Source of the DNA: Rubrobacter_D sp963840835
GTDB taxonomy: Bacteria > Actinomycetota > Rubrobacteria > Rubrobacterales > Rubrobacteraceae
Reading direction: 5' to 3'
DNA: 64,000 nt
NCBI GenBank assembly: GCA_963840835.1
Contig: CAWJAM010000002.1
Location: 1 to 64,000, forward strand
This document shows, piece by piece, positions 25,376-33,461 of this stretch. Below the pieces are notes generated by a model, which saw nothing but the letters and a program-made list of their open reading frames with translations, did no database searches and was not told the DNA's origin. The position numbers were made by a program, and so were the translations under genes. Positions within the stretch are counted from its first letter, which is position 1, and each line of letters opens with the position of its first letter.

Positions 25376-26425
25376 ATGGGAGTGCTCATCGGCATCGACC
25401 CACACAAGAGCGTGAACGCTGCTGCGGCCATCGACGAGCAGGGAGAGCTCGCCGGCCACGAGACCTTCCCCGCTAACCAGAAAGGCTTACGAGCACTGGA
25501 GCGGTGGGCAAAGCGCTTCCCCGAGCGTCGCTGGGCGGTGGAAGGAGCCGCCGGTATCGGCCGTCCCGTGGCTCAGCCGCTCGCAAGGGCGGGCGAGAAG
25601 GTAGTGGATGTCCCTCCCAAACTCTCCTCGAAAGCCAGGCTTCTCTCTACGGGAAACGCCCGCAAGAACGACCGTCTGGACGCAACATTCACCGCTCAGG
25701 CCGCCCTGCACAACGAGCAGCTGGCCCCAGTACAGCCCGAGGACGGCGACGATGCTTACGTCGAGGTTCTCAGACTGCTCACGGAGAGACGTGAAGATCT
25801 GGTGGCCGAGCGCACCCGCGCCCTGAACCGTTTGCACGTGCTCCTGCGGGACCTTCTCTCCGACACCGTCAGCAAGCAGCTCTCCGCTGACGCCGCCTCC
25901 AAGCTGCTGCGGCGAGTCAGACCACGGGACGAACCAGCGAGAACCCGAAAGCAATTGGCTGCCGAGGTAGTGCGTGACGTTCGCGCCCTCGACCGGCGGA
26001 TAGCCGATCTGGACGAGCGCATCCGGCAGGAGGTGGAGGCCTCTGGCACCACACTCACCGAAGTCTTCGGGGTAGGATCCATTTTGGCGGCAAAGATCAT
26101 CGCTGTCGTTGGCAACGTCGCCCGCTTCCCGAGCAAGGCGCACTTCGCCTCCTACGCTGGCGTGGCGCCGATCGAGGCCTCAAGCGGTGAGGTGCTCAGG
26201 CACCGGCTCTCGCTCGCTGGGAACCGCAGACTCAATCAGGTCATGCACATGATCGCGGTCTGCCAGGCTCGCAGCGATCCCCGCGGCGGGGCTTACCACC
26301 GTAAGAAGCTGGCGGAGGGCAAATCGCGCAGAGAGGCGATGCGATGCCTCAAGCGGCGCATCTCGGACACGGTTTTCAAAGCACTCATTGCAGATTCGCA
26401 GCTCGCTTTGCAAACGGTCTCTTGA
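25376..26425 (+). CDS. IS110-family transposase, intact (copy 1)
   Basis: A 349-aa IS110 recombinase. The N-terminal RuvC-like DEDD domain begins MGVLIGIDPHKSVNAAAA, with further acidic positions around VEGAAGIG and ARKNDRLDA. The C-terminal Tnp20 domain reads VFGVGSILAAKIIAVVGNV, ASYAGVAPIEASSGE and RHRLSLAGNRRLNQVMHMIA, including the Ser region used for strand cleavage in this family. ATG 25376 follows AGAGGAGG. No lesions seen. Acts with a bridge RNA, probably from 25083-25375. Confidence 0.93.
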   Translation: MGVLIGIDPHKSVNAAAAIDEQGELAGHETFPANQKGLRALERWAKRFPERRWAVEGAAGIGRPVAQPLARAGEKVVDVPPKLSSKARLLSTGNARKNDRLDATFTAQAALHNEQLAPVQPEDGDDAYVEVLRLLTERREDLVAERTRALNRLHVLLRDLLSDTVSKQLSADAASKLLRRVRPRDEPARTRKQLAAEVVRDVRALDRRIADLDERIRQEVEASGTTLTEVFGVGSILAAKIIAVVGNVARFPSKAHFASYAGVAPIEASSGEVLRHRLSLAGNRRLNQVMHMIAVCQARSDPRGGAYHRKKLAEGKSRREAMRCLKRRISDTVFKALIADSQLALQTVS

Positions 26426-26442
26426 CACAGAGGGGCCTATGG

Positions 26443-27312
26443 TCAAGCGGCGTTGCTCCCGGCGCCGATCTGGGCCTCCTCTTTCGGCGCGATCGGTGAG
26501 GAATGGGCGTCGCAGGAGATCAGCACGCGGTAGACCTCCCTGGCGACGTAGCGCTTGAGACAGCGGATGATCTCTCGCTTGCTCTTGCCCTCCTGTGTGC
26601 GCCTCGCGACGTACTCTTGCGTGCGCTGATCGCGGCGCATCAGGGCCAGGCAGATCATGTACAGCGCGCGGTTGGCCTCCCGGTTCCCACCGCGGTTCAG
26701 ACGGTGCCTCACGAGCGAGGATCATCTCCGAGGCGGAAGCGTGCGGCCACCGAGACGAGCTCCTTCGTGGAGAGCCCGCGCAAACGGCGGCGTAGCTCCT
26801 CCGGTGCCGTCACGCGCAAGGCCTGGAGCTGGTTCGCGGCTTGCGTCCTCGCCTTAATAGCGGAGCGACGGGCAGCGCGCAAGGTCCTGATCATCTCCAC
26901 CTGGCCGTCTTCGCTCTTGGGCACGCCCGAGGCTTCTCCGGCCAAAACCGCTCGTGCGGCGCTGTAGGCGTCTGAGGGGTCGGACTTCTTGAGGTTACGG
27001 CGCGAGCTTCGCCGTCGATGCTTGGGGCGCTCCACCTCAAGCACCTCGATCCCTCTGGCCCTCAAATGGCGGGCAAGTTCGGCCCCGTAGGAGCTCTGGT
27101 GCCTTCTACCCCGGCGCAGCTGACGGGGCCGAAGCCCTCCGCCCAGATAAGGAGTCCCTCGTAACCGTTCGCGGTCGTAGGCACACTGGACTGGCCCAGG
27201 CTTCTCTGCCCAGTTGGTCCACGGCCACGACCACGTGGAAGTCGAGGTTGGTGTCCACGCCCAGGATCACCGCAACCTCCGTCTCCGGTCTCTCGGCGCC
27301 GATCGTCGTCAC
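26443..27312 (-). pseudogene. IS110-family transposase, deleted and frameshifted (copy 2)
   Basis: The N-terminal part (27312 downward) starts TTIGAERPETEVAVILGVD and NLDFHVVVAVDQLGREAW. The middle has RGIEVLEVERPKHRRR, KSDPSDAYSAARAVLAG and AIKARTQAANQLQALRV. It breaks at DDPRS, and the frame resumes with RHRLNRGGNREANRALYMIC and IIRCLKRYVAREVYRVLI. About 100 codons including the GVG helix-hairpin-helix block are missing at about 26709. The family is the same as copy 1 but not the same subtype. Non-functional. Confidence 0.88.
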
Positions 27313-27735
27313 GTTCCAAGCTCCTTTCGATCTCGCTGTACCTTTCCGCCCGAGCAGCAGGAGAGAACGGACGATACTGTGAGGGGTCACGCTACAGGCG
27401 AGCTCCTTCTATAAGAAGGCCAAAGTTGTCAAGCTGAACTTTCGACTCTGACTGTCTTTGAAGACCATCGACGATCGTGCCCTTCCGCTACGCTTCTACC
27501 CGCACTCGGCTCGGGGTCGGCTTCTTGTCGACCCGGTGCATGATTAGATCCCTCCGGACACGGGCGCTGCAATCTATGAGTCGGCCTCGCTAATAGTGGG
27601 CCATTGGAGCTCGCGCAGTCGCCACAGGACCGGGCGTTTCGGGCACTCTTCGTCACCGGCTCCTTCACAGAGATCCTCGCTTCCTACTCTCAGCAGGGGT
27701 TACTGATGTTCAAAGGCCTTTGAGTTCCACCTCCT
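27313..27735. other. Non-coding stretch between two IS110 remnants
   Basis: About 420 bp without a convincing gene. It should contain the 5' non-coding (bridge-RNA) side of the decayed copy 2. Nothing else recognised. Confidence 0.4.
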
Positions 27736-28135
27736 TCAAGCAACCTCCTCTCCTTGATCTACTAACAACCGCGCATTGGGTAATGGTTCGTAGACTTGGC
27801 CAGAAATCCAGAGATGGTGAAGTAGTACGGAGAGCTTCCTGGCCACCGCCACTACGGCCCGCTTCTTGGCATTCTTGCCGCCGCGTTCGGCGATCTTCTG
27901 GCCGTGGCGCTTGAGGTCCGAGTCCTGGGAGAAAGGGCCCAGGATGTAGTGGGCGCTGTTCACCAACATGCCCCTGAGCATCTTGTCGCCTTCCCCGGAG
28001 ATCCCTTGAGATCCCTTTTTGCGTGTCTTTCTCTCCCGATTGGTCTCTGCCGGGAACGAGGCCCAGGTATGCTCCCACTGCTCGGATCCGGCTGAACCGC
28101 TGCGGGTCCTCCAGGGTCAATAAGGGCAAAAAGAC
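27736..28135 (-). pseudogene. 3' fragment of an IS110-family transposase (copy 3)
   Basis: Starts inside a gene at LTLEDPQRFSRIRAVGAYLG and, after a frame change near 27990, ends with LVNSAHYILGPFSQDSDLK, KIAERGGKNAKKRAVVAVAR and YEPLPNARLL. It is closely similar to the C-terminal third of the intact transposase at 37309-38394, so it is a truncated relative of that element. Confidence 0.85.
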
Positions 28136-28190
28136 GGCCAGGAGCATAACCCCGGCCCTCTCTGTTTGCCTCCTTGTCCTCCCTCGCGCC

Positions 28191-29399
28191 TTATGGGATG
28201 CCGACCCTGCTGTCTCCCTGGGAAGCGTTGAAGTCGGTAGCCGTGTCGGTGCCAGACCCTCCCTCGAAGCGGTCCGCATCAGCTCCGCCGCTTAGCCTGT
28301 CGTTGCCCCGCCCGCCACACAGCAAGTCCCTGCCCCCTACACCACGGAGGGTGTCGTCGCCGTTCTGACCGAGCAAGATGTCCGTGGTATTCGTGCCGCT
28401 GGTGTCGGCTAAAGTGTCGTTGGAGTTGCCCCCAGCCTTGAGCGTGAGCGCTAGTGGCGTGCCCGTGGCCGTACCATCCGAGACCGTGACGGTGATGGTC
28501 GCCGTGCCGGTCTTGCCCGAGACAGCCGTGGCCGTGAGGGTGCGGCTCGCTCCTGACCCGCCGAAGGTGAGGTTGGCGTTGGGCACGAGCGCCATGTTCG
28601 AGGAGGTGGCGCCAAGCTTCAGGCTATCCGGCTGCGCCTGGCCGTCCGGGTCGCTCACGGTGAGGTTGATGGTGCCTGAGCGGTCGTTGGTCCCGCACGC
28701 ACCGCCGCCGCCGCCTCGATCTAGACTGTCGGCACCATCGCCGCCTTGGCCCAGGCTGCCGTTGCCGGCGCCGATGGCACCCGCGCCGCCGGCCGTCTGG
28801 GTTCCGCCTCCGCCTCGAAGGTTCGGTGGCGCGACGCCGGCGCCGCCGTTCGGGTGGCCGCCGTCACCGCCGGGGTTTTCGACCAAGGTGCCCGCGCCAC
28901 CGCCGCCGCCGGCCACGAGCAGCCGGTCGGCCAATCCGTAGGCGCCCGTACGCACGTCCGACGCGCCACCACCGGCGGCGCCGCCAGCACCCGCCGCTGG
29001 GTCCGTATCGCCGGGAGCGCCGCCGCCGTTGAAACCGCGCTCGCCGCCGACCAGGATCTGATAGGTGGCGCCGGGCGTCACGGTCAGGGTCGCCCTCACC
29101 CGCCCTCCAAAGCCACCGAAACCGTTGACTCGACCGCCCGGGGCGCCGAAGACGTCGAAGGTAGCCTGGCTCACCCCCTCGGGAACCGTCCAGCTCTGGG
29201 CCGCCCCGGTGTACCCGAAGGTACACACAACCTGGCTGCCGGAGGGCAGGCAGTTAGCCGGAGGGGTTGATTGGGCCTCAGAAGCCGGCGCAACCAGCAC
29301 CGCAAGCGAGAGAGTCCCCAGGATGGCAGCCACCAAAAACGCCATCACCGCCTTCGTCTTCTTCCCACTATGCCACCTGGCACTGGCTTGCGTGCCCAT
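28191..29399 (-). CDS. Secreted glycine-rich protein with RTX calcium-binding repeats
   Basis: A 402-aa secreted protein. Signal peptide around residues 15-45 (KTKAVMAFLVAAILGTLSLA, cleavage near ASEAQS). Residues ~55-130 form a glycine-rich beta domain (CTFGYTGAAQSWTVPEG, FDVFGAPGG), residues ~130-235 are very Gly-rich with GGGGGAG runs, and ~240-320 look like an Ig/cadherin-type domain (LTVSDPDGQAQPDSL). The C-terminus has RTX nonapeptides (LLGQNGDDTLRGVGGRDLLC, GGRGNDRLSGGADADRFEGG). Probably a Ca-dependent surface or matrix protein. Ribosome site is weak; ATG at codon 19 is a possible alternative. Confidence 0.85.
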   Translation of the reverse strand: MGTQASARWHSGKKTKAVMAFLVAAILGTLSLAVLVAPASEAQSTPPANCLPSGSQVVCTFGYTGAAQSWTVPEGVSQATFDVFGAPGGRVNGFGGFGGRVRATLTVTPGATYQILVGGERGFNGGGAPGDTDPAAGAGGAAGGGASDVRTGAYGLADRLLVAGGGGGAGTLVENPGGDGGHPNGGAGVAPPNLRGGGGTQTAGGAGAIGAGNGSLGQGGDGADSLDRGGGGGACGTNDRSGTINLTVSDPDGQAQPDSLKLGATSSNMALVPNANLTFGGSGASRTLTATAVSGKTGTATITVTVSDGTATGTPLALTLKAGGNSNDTLADTSGTNTTDILLGQNGDDTLRGVGGRDLLCGGRGNDRLSGGADADRFEGGSGTDTATDFNASQGDSRVGIP

Positions 29400-29520
29400 C
29401 TCATTCTCGTTTCGAGAGGGGGCGGGGCTGACGAGCCCCGCCTAGAGTCGTACAACGCGACCACAAAAGCAACATATGCGGCTCGGCACATCGGGTTACT
29501 CATTTCCGCGACCATCTGGC

Positions 29521-29593
29521 GCAACTTCCTAGAACTCCGTAAAACGGAAGTCCGACTTCGCAGAATTTACCTTCCACGCACTAGGGCGAATAG
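29521..29593 (+). repeat. Dispersed island repeat, copy 4 (near full-length)
   Basis: Forward copy: GCAACTTCCTAGAACTCCGT, then the AAAACGGAAGTCCGACTTCG arm, AGAATTTACCTTCCACGCAC and TAGGGCGAATAG. It is one of the best copies for building a consensus. Confidence 0.8.
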
Positions 29594-29670
29594 TCCTAGC
29601 TGCGGAAGATCCCCCGCCACTGGGTTCGCAAGCCCGACATGGCTCCCTCTAACAAGAACCCTCGAAATAG

Positions 29671-29717
29671 CGTCAACCGTGGTTGACAAGGCCGGATGCG
29701 TCAACTATGATTGACGC
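29671..29717 (+). promoter_or_regulatory. Leaderless promoter covered by two palindromic operators
   Basis: TTGACA (29683-29688), a 17-bp spacer and TATGAT (29706-29711) give a near-perfect sigma-A promoter whose start point would fall on ATG 29718, so the mRNA should be leaderless. Two palindromes with the same half-site GTCAAC overlap it: 29672-29687 (GTCAACCGTGGTTGAC) and 29698-29717 (GCGTCAACTATGATTGACGC). They cover the -35 and the -10 to +1 region and are centred 28 bp apart. Confidence 0.75.
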
Positions 29718-29969
29718 ATGAAAGACGGGACGAGGACAAGGGTCGGAGGGCCGCAAGGCCCGCGAGAAGGCCTCGAGGTGGTCGTCGCGTTGAGGCGGAC
29801 GCTTGAGGCCTTGGAGTCGGCCCAGGTCGAGAACGCCTTCGTCGCGGGATGGTCTTGGGCCAAGATAGCCGAGGTCTTGGGGGTGAGCAGGCAGGCCGTC
29901 CACAAGAAGCACGTCAAACGGATCAAGGCCAGGTACCCCGGGGTACCGCAGAGGAGAAAGGGTCTATGA
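29718..29969 (+). CDS. Small HTH regulator coupled to a Clp N-domain protein
   Basis: An 83-aa protein with a sigma-70 region-4/HTH-like motif (ENAFVAGWSWAKIAEVLGVS, RQAVHKKHVKRI). No ribosome site precedes ATG; the promoter layout points to leaderless translation. The stop overlaps the next start (ATGATG at 29966-29971). Similar HTH-ClpN gene pairs occur in many actinobacteria. It probably binds the two palindromes in its own promoter (inference). Confidence 0.8.
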   Translation: MKDGTRTRVGGPQGPREGLEVVVALRRTLEALESAQVENAFVAGWSWAKIAEVLGVSRQAVHKKHVKRIKARYPGVPQRRKGL

Positions 29970-30481
29970 TGTTCACACGTTTCACCGACAGATCCCGTAG
30001 GTCCGTGGAAGCCGCCTTCGAGGAAGCCAGGGCGCTGGGTCACGACTCGCTAGGCGACGAGGACCTCCTGCTCGGGATCCTCAGCGCCGACGACGGGATC
30101 GCCGCCGAGGCGCTATCTTCGTTGGGCGTAACCCTAGAAGGCGCGCGAGAGGAATCCGAAAGCATGACCTCCGGGGCGCTCGCTTCGGTCGGGATCTCCC
30201 TCGAAGAGATACGCAGGGAAGCGGGCGATACCTTCGAGATGCGCCTGCCAGGCAACCGCAAGATCCCGTTCTCGCCCCGCTCCAAGAACGCGCTGGTCGG
30301 GGCGCGCGAAGAGATGCGGAGGCTGGGGGACGGTCACCTCGGAGCCGAGCACGTCCTGCTGGGGGTCTTGCGCAACGAGGACGGAGCGGCTGTTAGCATG
30401 CTGGGGCGCATGGGCGTCCGGCCGGAGACGCTGGACAATCGGCTGTTCGAGTTGCGCGGGCGGGCTGCCGGAGAGAGTTGA
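29966..30481 (+). CDS. Clp N-terminal (ClpA/B/C N-repeat) domain protein
   Basis: A 171-aa protein made of two Clp_N repeats: FTDRSRRSVEAAFEEARALG with LGDEDLLLGILSADDGIAAE, and PFSPRSKNALVGAREEMRRL with LGAEHVLLGVLRNEDGAAVS. There is no AAA+ module, so it cannot unfold proteins itself. It may bind substrates or adaptors of the Clp protease, or sense unfolded protein for its HTH partner. GAGGAGAAAGGG precedes the start. Overlapping genes suggest a fixed stoichiometric pair. Confidence 0.88.
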   Translation: MMFTRFTDRSRRSVEAAFEEARALGHDSLGDEDLLLGILSADDGIAAEALSSLGVTLEGAREESESMTSGALASVGISLEEIRREAGDTFEMRLPGNRKIPFSPRSKNALVGAREEMRRLGDGHLGAEHVLLGVLRNEDGAAVSMLGRMGVRPETLDNRLFELRGRAAGES

Positions 30482-30512
30482 GGCACCCTCCACAGACGAG
30501 CAAGCCATACGG

Positions 30513-30659
30513 ATGCTTTCGGGCACCCGGAACTCCGCCGAGTTCATAAAGGAGTACTGCGAGCTCCGCCGCTCGGGCTCACCGATCGAGCAAGCGCTGG
30601 TCTTGGTAGGCCACGAGTTTCGCTTGAGGCAACCTGAGGTTCAGCTGGTTCTCCGTTAG
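30513..30659 (+). CDS. Short ORF after the ClpN gene
   Basis: 48 aa from ATG 30513 (MLSGTRNSAEFIKEYCELRR, then PIEQALVLVGHEFRLRQPEV). The composition is protein-like and the frame is open upstream to about 30470, overlapping the ClpN stop, so the start is uncertain. It could be a third operon gene or a frameshifted C-terminal tail. No homologue recognised and no strong ribosome site. Confidence 0.4.
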   Translation: MLSGTRNSAEFIKEYCELRRSGSPIEQALVLVGHEFRLRQPEVQLVLR

Positions 30660-30665
30660 GTAGTC

Positions 30666-30692
30666 AACTTCGGAGAATTTACCTTCCACGCT
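30666..30692 (+). repeat. Dispersed island repeat, copy 5 (3' part)
   Basis: CAACTTCGGAGAATTTACCT and TCCACGC only; the central hairpin is missing. Confidence 0.6.
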
Positions 30693-31003
30693 GTGAGTAT
30701 ACTAAGTGCCCGAGAGCACGGCTCGTGCGGCTCGTGGGGTGCATGGTGCTCTCATCATACCGAGCCAGTCGGATCGAGTTCCCCTCCCTTTTCCTCTGGC
30801 CCGGCGTCTGATATCCCACTCTCGCATCTCCTCCTCATCAAGGATGTGTGGGAGTGTCCTCAGACACAAGGTGTCCCCCGACACTGACACCCCTCGGCGG
30901 CACTTGATACACTTAATACTTGAAGCTAGGACAAACAGCGATCGCTTATGATCGCTTGATATCTGTTAGCGTAGTGCGCGAGTGTGTGGACGCTTACTCG
31001 AGT

Positions 31004-31070
31004 CGCCTCTTTTCGGGCTCGGCCCCGCAAAACGGGGGATACCGAGTGCAGTGGGCAAACAGAGGAGGCG
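31004..31070 (+). promoter_or_regulatory. Structured 5' untranslated region that can hide the ribosome site
   Basis: CTCGGCCCCG, a CAAAA loop, CGGGGG, GATA and CCGAG form a hairpin at about 31018-31046. Outside it, CGCCTC at 31004-31009 can pair with GAGGCG at 31065-31070, next to the AGAGGAGG ribosome site of ATG 31077. The pairing would block translation. Upstream, GATCGCTT occurs twice 10 bp apart (30940-30958), a possible regulator site. Confidence 0.4.
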
Positions 31071-31076
31071 CTTCTC

Positions 31077-31523
31077 ATGAGAGAGAACAAAGCACAAGGA
31101 CACAGCTTAGAAAAGGGGCCCCAGGGTTCCCAATGCGAGATCAACCACTTGTTCGATGGAGCGTCTTGCGTAGAAGCCGCCAAGGAGAACGTCGATGGTC
31201 TCCTTCTTTGCGAGAGGCACGCCCTTGAGGCCAAGCTGGAAGGGCAGATCTCCTGCTGGGGAGAGATGCTCTTTCACATAGATCTGTGGTCCAGAGAGGC
31301 AGTCCGTCGAGAGAGGGAAGATGTCGTAGAGCTCCTTGAGGTTCAGCGTGTGGAGGCAACGTCTGCCAGGCACAGAGCCTATGAGGATCTGGATGTGCTC
31401 AGGAGGAGCGAGACGCCCTGGGAACGCAGAAGAGAGCCGCCTACTAGGGGCTCTCTTCTCCTCCTTCCTCCAGGAGGCGCCCGGCCGCTCGCTCGAGGGC
31501 TTCGACGTCTTCGACGTAGATGA
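31077..31523 (+). CDS. Conserved hypothetical protein with N-terminal Cys/His residues
   Basis: A 148-aa soluble protein. Residues 20-50 (CEINHLFDGASCVEAAKENV, LLLCERHALEAKLEGQISCW) hold Cys, His and acidic residues in a pattern that could bind a metal. The rest is a charged helix (VRREREDVVELLEVQRVEAT). I recall similar proteins in Rubrobacter but know no function. Strong AGAGGAGG site before ATG 31077. The last ~80 nt overlap the convergent Crp/Fnr gene, so the true C-terminus may be shorter or shifted. Confidence 0.6.
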   Translation: MRENKAQGHSLEKGPQGSQCEINHLFDGASCVEAAKENVDGLLLCERHALEAKLEGQISCWGEMLFHIDLWSREAVRREREDVVELLEVQRVEATSARHRAYEDLDVLRRSETPWERRREPPTRGSLLLLPPGGARPLARGLRRLRRR

Positions 31524-32184
31524 GGCGTCGTCTGATCTGGAGTGCCCCCTCATCCTGCAGCCGACCGAAAGCCCTGGTCACAGCCTCCCTATTGGCCCCG
31601 ATCATGGTGCCTAGGTGCTCGTGCGTGTAGCGGGTGGGTATTCGAATCTCCCCGGGGACCTGCACCCCCTCGCTCTCGATGAGAAAGAGGATGAGGCTAG
31701 CTAGCCTTGCTGGCACCTCCTTTAGCGTTATATCTTCCATCCTCGTCTCGTAGTAGTGAAGGCGCTCTGAGAGGAGGCTTATCATCCTGATGCCTACCTG
31801 AGGCTTCTCCTGTATCAGGCGCTCCACCGCGGCGCGCTCTATCACGAATATGACGGAGGGCTCTGTGGCCCTGGCGTAGGACTCCCTCAGGCGGTAAGGA
31901 GTGAAGGCCATCTCCCCGAAGACCGTCCCAGCGTCTACTACTTCGAGGGTGAACTCACGCGTCCCTTCTGTTCTGTAGAGGCGCATCTGGCCCTTCTTGA
32001 GGATGAAGAGCTTGCCGTCGTGTTCCCAGGGAGCGTAGAAGGTTTCACCTTCCCCAAGACTGACATCAGAGTTTTGACGGACGAGGACCCTTATCTCCTC
32101 CTTAGAGAGCGAGTCGAAGAGGTTCACCCTGGAAAGTAGCTCTACCTCTTCCTCTTCGCGCATTGTGGGGTGCTCCTGGCTCAT
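31444..32184 (-). CDS. Crp/Fnr-family transcriptional regulator
   Basis: 246 aa. N-terminal cyclic-nucleotide-binding fold (LFDSLSKEEIRVLVRQNSDV, GEGETFYAPWEHDGKLFILK, LEVVDAGTVFGEMAF), long dimerisation helix (IRMISLLSERLHYYETRMED), and a C-terminal winged HTH (RYTHEHLGTMIGANREAVTR, LQDEGALQIRRRLIYV). The phosphate-binding cassette lacks the classical RSA of Crp, and Fnr cysteines are absent, so the ligand is unknown. ATG 32184 follows GAGAGGATT. It faces the hypothetical gene 31077 and shares 3' ends with it. Confidence 0.92.
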   Translation of the reverse strand: MSQEHPTMREEEEVELLSRVNLFDSLSKEEIRVLVRQNSDVSLGEGETFYAPWEHDGKLFILKKGQMRLYRTEGTREFTLEVVDAGTVFGEMAFTPYRLRESYARATEPSVIFVIERAAVERLIQEKPQVGIRMISLLSERLHYYETRMEDITLKEVPARLASLILFLIESEGVQVPGEIRIPTRYTHEHLGTMIGANREAVTRAFGRLQDEGALQIRRRLIYVEDVEALERAAGRLLEEGGEESP

Positions 32185-32587
32185 CTTTGCCAATCCTCTC
32201 TGCTTTTCGCGCACGCTTTTCAGCCAAGCTTATCAACGCGAGTCGTTTGTGGCAGGTAGAGAGTAAGTTTGGGTGGCTAGCCCCGGTCTAGAAGGAGGGC
32301 AGGTAGCGGACCTGAGCCTCTACGCACGTAGCAATTGCAGCATATTCCTCTATCGGGGGTGGGCGCATCACTCAAATGAGCTATCTTTGAAACTTGCTTT
32401 GCGAACTTCCTAGAACACACTCCGGTGAATAGTCCTCGTGCCTGCCGATGTTGCTTCAGGGCGTGTCCCATCGACACCGAACGAGCGGAGGCTTGTGGCC
32501 CGAATGGTATAGACGACGGTACACCTACCTCCTGAACGCGCCGACGGAAAGGAGCGGATGGCTCGAGGTGGGAACAGGGACACGAGC
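32185..32587. other. Intergenic region with a dispersed repeat
   Basis: About 400 bp without a gene. It holds repeat copy 6 (32350-32436) and the promoter region of the Crp/Fnr gene. Nothing else recognised. Confidence 0.5.
32350..32436 (+). repeat. Dispersed island repeat, copy 6 (with left arm)
   Basis: Forward copy with the left block CAAATGAGCTATCTTTG, then GCGAACTTCCTAGAAC and CCGGTGAATAGTCC; the central hairpin arms are deleted. The left block also occurs at 36971-36989 and, with a few changes, inverted at the end of the IS701-like gene. Confidence 0.6.
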
Positions 32588-32655
32588 GTGCACACGCCGA
32601 TCAAGGTCCTGCTAGCTGACGATCACACCATGTTCCGGGAGGGTCTCGCCGCGAT
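32588..32655 (+). pseudogene. Response regulator receiver, N-terminal remnant
   Basis: GTG 32588 opens with HTPIKVLLADDHTMFREGLA, the first strand and helix of a NarL-type receiver with its acidic DD pair, and ends after ~22 codons. The sequence then joins, in inverted orientation, a remnant of a gene related to 42809-43147. It is the broken relative of the pair at 42107-43147. Confidence 0.65.
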
Positions 32656-32943
32656 CTCTCGCATTCTCTATCGTGTAGGACCTTCCATCCATGCTGATAC
32701 GTGCGTCCATGCTGTCTGTGTAGAGCACTTCCACGTGGCACACCATAATCCCCAAAGCCCCTCGGGTATGGCCCCATCCGAGTCGTTGCGCACGAGCACG
32801 TGGGGGTTGAAGCCCTCCAACTGCCCGTCCAGGACGTTCTCGGGGACGAGCATCACCTCCGAGTCGGGGCGCAGGCGTTGGACGCTTAAGGCTATGGCCT
32901 CGCGGTACATCTTGGGCTCCACGGTCACCAGCACTCGTATCAT
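32656..32943 (-). pseudogene. Degenerate receiver-like protein, frameshifted paralogue of 42809-43147
   Basis: From ATG 32943 it reads MIRVLVTVEPKMYREAIALS, LDGQLEGFNPHVLVRNDSDG, then a frame change near 32765 into VEVLYTDSMDARISMDG. These blocks match 42809-43147 (MRVLVVLTPLMYREAIAHSL, RSFAPHLLVHNDTDG, VEVLYSDSMDAWIY). The C-terminus is cut at the junction with the receiver remnant. Confidence 0.7.
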
Positions 32944-33461
32944 GTAGTCAGCGTAGCAGCCCCGAACACGGATGTGGCGCTTTTCGGGGAAGAATGGCCC
33001 GAAGGGTGCACGGTCGGGACCCTCGGACGTCGACCCTACGCGCCGAACTTACCAGAACTTCGTAGAGGCGAAGTTCGCAAGACCGACACCCGCGTCGTGG
33101 GGCGCGGCGGAGGTTACGCAAAGGCGACCGGGTCGAACGCGGGAGCCAAAACGGGCCGGCGCCCCCTCCTAGGTCCGCCCGCCCGTCTCGGTCGCGCATT
33201 GTCTCAGAGAGTCCGCCACCCCGTCTATACACACTTCGGGCCATTCTTGCGAGACCGGATCGGGGGAGGGCCAAGCACGATAAGGGCCGGGACCCCAGCG
33301 AACGCTGTAGCGGTAGCTAGAGCCCCGGCCCGCGCCGCAGCCCGAAAATCTTGCTCCCACTGGTCTAGAAGTTCTTCGCTTATGGTGGATTGCGTGCTCT
33401 GATGCCGAACGACCCAGCTCACCTGCCCGGCCCGCTCGGTGAGCTATGAAGTCCCAGAAGC
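32944..33461. other. Stretch without a clear gene
   Basis: About 500 bp. It holds partial repeat copy 7 at 33049-33078. A minus-strand open stretch at 33225-33400 (LLDQWEQDFRAAARAG) resembles the last helix of some class I methyltransferases but is too short to call. Confidence 0.4.
33049..33078 (+). repeat. Dispersed island repeat, copy 7 (partial)
   Basis: Forward: CTTACCAGAACTTCGTAGAG, then GCGAAGTTCG. Central hairpin arms only. Confidence 0.55.

Noticed and set aside
30940..30958. Direct repeats GATCGCTT as an origin-type iteron
   Set aside because: Only two units and no replication initiator gene nearby; noted instead as a possible regulator site.
33225..33422. Minus-strand stretch LLDQWEQDFRAAARAG, possible methyltransferase tail
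   Set aside because: Too short, no catalytic part, no upstream continuation.
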